Both the position numbers and the translations under genes were made by a program. The notes under the pieces were generated by a model. The model did no database searches, had not been told where the DNA came from, and worked only from the letters and a program-made list of their open reading frames with translations. Of a stretch of DNA of 25,587 nt, positions 24,123 through 25,587 are shown one piece after another. Each line of letters opens with the position of its first letter. The stretch's first letter is position 1. Origin of the DNA: an uncultured Clostridium sp. (GTDB lineage Bacteria > Bacillota > Clostridia > Clostridiales > Clostridiaceae). The stretch spans positions 1 through 25,587 of the forward strand of contig CAMNZV010000002.1 of assembly GCA_946575275.1 (NCBI GenBank), read 5' to 3'.

Positions 24123-24632
24123 ATGAAGATAATATTTGTGGATGGGTACAATGTTCTAAACAGTTGGCAAGAACTGAAAATAGAAAAAGAATATAGCTTT
24201 CAAGGTGCAAGACAAAGATTGGTAGATATATTACATAATTATGTTTCATTTAACAATTGTAAAATTATTTTAGTGTATGATGGATATAAAGTGGCAGGAA
24301 ATTTAGAAGGTAAAGAAATAATAAATAAAAATTTAGAGATAATATTTACGAAGGATGGAGAAACAGCAGATAGTTATATTGAAAGAAAAGTAAGTGAGAT
24401 TGGAAGAAAATATGAAGTATATGTGGTTACTTCGGATGGACTGGAACAACAGACTATTTTTCAAAGAGGCGCAAATAGAATATCAACATTAGAATTTTAT
24501 ACAGAAGTTACAGATGTTGAAAAGAAGATTAAAGAAATAGAAAGTAAGAAAGTCAATAATAAAAATCATATTCAGGATAATGTAGATAGTAATGTACTTA
24601 AAAAATTAGAGGAAATTAGAAGGAGTCATTAA
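24123..24632 (+). CDS. yacP: NYN-domain nuclease (YacP/Rae1 type)
   Basis: A 169-residue protein of the NYN/PIN-like nuclease fold. In B. subtilis the YacP homologue Rae1 is a ribosome-associated endonuclease that cuts certain mRNAs in the A site. Conserved acidic positions are visible in FVDGYNVLN (5-13), LVYDGYK, KDGETADSYIE and TSDGLEQ. The last 30 or so residues are a charged, probably disordered tail plus a helix. It follows rlmB by 12 bp with an AGAGG ribosome site, and its place before sigH matches Bacillus. Confidence 0.9.
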   Translation: MKIIFVDGYNVLNSWQELKIEKEYSFQGARQRLVDILHNYVSFNNCKIILVYDGYKVAGNLEGKEIINKNLEIIFTKDGETADSYIERKVSEIGRKYEVYVVTSDGLEQQTIFQRGANRISTLEFYTEVTDVEKKIKEIESKKVNNKNHIQDNVDSNVLKKLEEIRRSH

Positions 24633-24634
24633 AA

Positions 24635-24664
24635 TTGACTTTAAAGCATTACATAGAGTATAAT
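24635..24664 (+). promoter_or_regulatory. Sigma-A promoter for sigH
   Basis: TTGACT (24635-24640) and a perfect TATAAT (24659-24664) stand 18 bp apart, right after the yacP stop. The predicted start of transcription near 24671 leaves a leader of about 32 nt before the GTG start of sigH. This suggests that sigH can be transcribed independently of the upstream operon. Confidence 0.65.
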
Positions 24665-24702
24665 TTAGTGGACATAATGTACCTTGGATGGGAGGGGGAG
24701 AA

Positions 24703-25344
24703 GTGTATAATAAAGGATATAAGGCTACAGATAATTTAGAATTTCAAGATAAATCAGATGAGGATGTAGTTTTAGAAGCTAAGAATGGGAACAATAGAGC
24801 TCAAGAATATATAATTGCAAAATATGAGAATTTTGTAAAATCAAAATCAAAATCATACTTTTTAATTGGAGCAGATAAAGAAGATATATACCAAGAGGGA
24901 ATGATTGGGCTTTACAAGGCTATAAGAGATTTCAAAGCAGATAAATTCAATTCATTCAAGGCTTTTGCAGAATTATGTGTTACAAGACAAATAATAACTG
25001 CAATAAAAACTGCTACAAGACAAAAGCATATTCCATTAAATACTTATGTTTCTTTAAATAAACCTATATATGAAGAAGAGTCTGAGAGAACCCTTTTAGA
25101 TGTAATAGCAGGTCTTAAGATTACAGATCCAGAGGAACTTTTTATTAGCGCAGAGCAGATGGAACATATACAGGGGGAGATATCAAAAGTATTGTCTGAT
25201 TTAGAAATGGAAGTTCTAACATCATATTTAGATGGCAAGTCATATCAAGAGATAGCTTGTGATTTAGATAGACATGCTAAATCTATTGATAATGCACTTC
25301 AAAGGGTAAAAAAGAAACTAGAAAAATGCTTACAAATTAAGTAA
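24703..25344 (+). CDS. sigH: RNA polymerase sigma-H factor
   Basis: SigH (Spo0H) is the sigma factor for the transition to stationary phase, sporulation and related functions in Firmicutes. The 213-residue protein has region 2 (about 20-90), including DIYQEGMIGLYKAIRDF and the -10-recognition stretch, and region 4 (about 155-205), with the helix-turn-helix SYQEIACDLDRHAKSIDNAL. An ATG at 24688 overlaps the GGAGGGGG ribosome site (24691-24698), so the GTG at 24703 is preferred. Neighbours (yacP before; tRNA-Thr and tuf after) fit the clostridial sigH locus. Confidence 0.93.
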   Translation: MYNKGYKATDNLEFQDKSDEDVVLEAKNGNNRAQEYIIAKYENFVKSKSKSYFLIGADKEDIYQEGMIGLYKAIRDFKADKFNSFKAFAELCVTRQIITAIKTATRQKHIPLNTYVSLNKPIYEEESERTLLDVIAGLKITDPEELFISAEQMEHIQGEISKVLSDLEMEVLTSYLDGKSYQEIACDLDRHAKSIDNALQRVKKKLEKCLQIK

Positions 25345-25352
25345 TAAATTTA

Positions 25353-25381
25353 TTGACAAATAAAAAAAATGATAGTAAACT
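25353..25381 (+). promoter_or_regulatory. Likely promoter of the tRNA-Thr/tuf unit
   Basis: TTGACA (25353-25358) is a perfect -35. TAAACT (25376-25381) follows after 17 bp and matches four of six -10 positions. A TATAAG at 25383-25388 is a better -10 but is too far away (24 bp). Transcription would start near 25388, 30 nt before tRNA-Thr. Confidence 0.5.
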
Positions 25382-25417
25382 TTATAAGGTATATTGTAAA
25401 TGCGTCAATATATTACT

Positions 25418-25493
25418 GCTCACGTAGCTCAGTCGGTAGAGCGTCGCCTTGGTAAGGCGGAGGTCGTCGGTTCAATCCCGATCGTGAGCTCCA
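25418..25493 (+). tRNA. tRNA-Thr (anticodon GGT)
   Basis: A complete 76-nt cloverleaf. The acceptor stem pairs GCTCACG (25418-25424) with CGTGAGC (25483-25489), then T and an encoded CCA at 25491-25493. The anticodon loop TTGGTAA carries GGT at 25451-25453. No terminator lies between it and tuf 54 bp later, so the two are probably one transcript that is cut to release the tRNA. Confidence 0.98.
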
Positions 25494-25547
25494 TGAAAGT
25501 AAAATACGCTAGGTAGAGTTTATTAAAGTATCAAGGAGGAAATATAA

Positions 25548-25587
25548 ATGGCAAAGGCAAAATTCGAGAGAAATAAACCACACGTTA
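25548..25587 (+). CDS. tuf: Elongation factor Tu, N-terminal fragment
   Basis: Only the first 13 codons are in the window: MAKAKFERNKPHV, the typical EF-Tu N-terminus. EF-Tu with GTP brings aminoacyl-tRNAs to the ribosome. The AAGGAGGA ribosome site stands at normal spacing before the ATG. The gene runs off the right edge, so nothing can be said about the rest. Confidence 0.9.
   Translation, partial: MAKAKFERNKPHV

Overview
This window is chromosomal housekeeping DNA from a low-GC Firmicute, most likely a Clostridium-type anaerobe. The evidence is very AT-rich DNA with strong AGGAGG-type ribosome sites, a 56-residue clostridial 2[4Fe-4S] ferredoxin, a CtsR/McsA/McsB/ClpC stress operon, SigH, DisA and DarA (cyclic-di-AMP synthesis and sensing), and a T-box leader on an aminoacyl-tRNA synthetase gene. 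The gene order is the one shared by Bacillus and Clostridium (tmk-darA-holB-ricT; ctsR-mcsA-mcsB-clpC-radA-disA-yacL-ispD; cysS-mrnC-rlmB-yacP-sigH), with local changes. I see no insertion sequence, prophage, CRISPR array or rRNA.

Layout. 1-240: tRNA-Phe and tRNA-Cys with a strong terminator. 241-3383, minus strand: an S66 LD-carboxypeptidase-like peptidase, a CorA-type metal transporter and an M20-family amidohydrolase-like protein with altered active-site motifs. 3480-6604, plus strand: tmk, darA, holB, ricT and a small HMA-fold protein. 6633-6913: a separately transcribed ferredoxin gene with its own promoter and terminator. 6942-11546: the CtsR regulon operon, with a textbook promoter and a CtsR operator just after the predicted start of transcription. 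11669-14115: trxB and gapN, facing a minus-strand glutaredoxin-like gene. 14582-17062: radA and disA. 17075-17467, minus strand: a small cysteine-containing MazG-like protein. 17605-19492: a membrane PIN-TRAM protein (YacL) and ispD. 19464-21461: a consensus promoter overlapping the end of ispD, a proline T-box and proS. 21482-24632: cysS, mrnC, rlmB and a YacP/Rae1-type NYN nuclease. 24635-25344: sigH with its own promoter. 25418 to the end: tRNA-Thr and the first codons of tuf.

How the genes fit together. Two cyclic-di-AMP genes, disA (synthesis) and darA (PII-like receptor), lie in separate operons. Translation and RNA maturation dominate the right half (proS, cysS, mrnC, rlmB, yacP, tRNA-Thr, tuf). 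The left-centre operon is the protein quality-control module in which McsB normally marks proteins with phospho-arginine for ClpC. The trxB-gapN-grx group between clpC and radA is a thiol/NADPH redox island absent at that place in the Bacillus subtilis order as I recall it.

The most notable observation is that the McsB here is an intact 340-codon gene that aligns with McsB over its whole length but has lost nearly all the catalytic and ATP-phosphate-binding arginines and the conserved Cys-Pro-Thr. It looks like a pseudokinase kept inside an otherwise normal ctsR operon, next to a ClpC that still has the phospho-arginine-docking glutamates. Other points are the degenerate M20 protein, a perfect 17-bp inverted repeat exactly between two divergent promoters (17534-17578), and a TrxB with a changed NADPH-phosphate motif. 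Comparisons with other species are from memory and could not be checked here.
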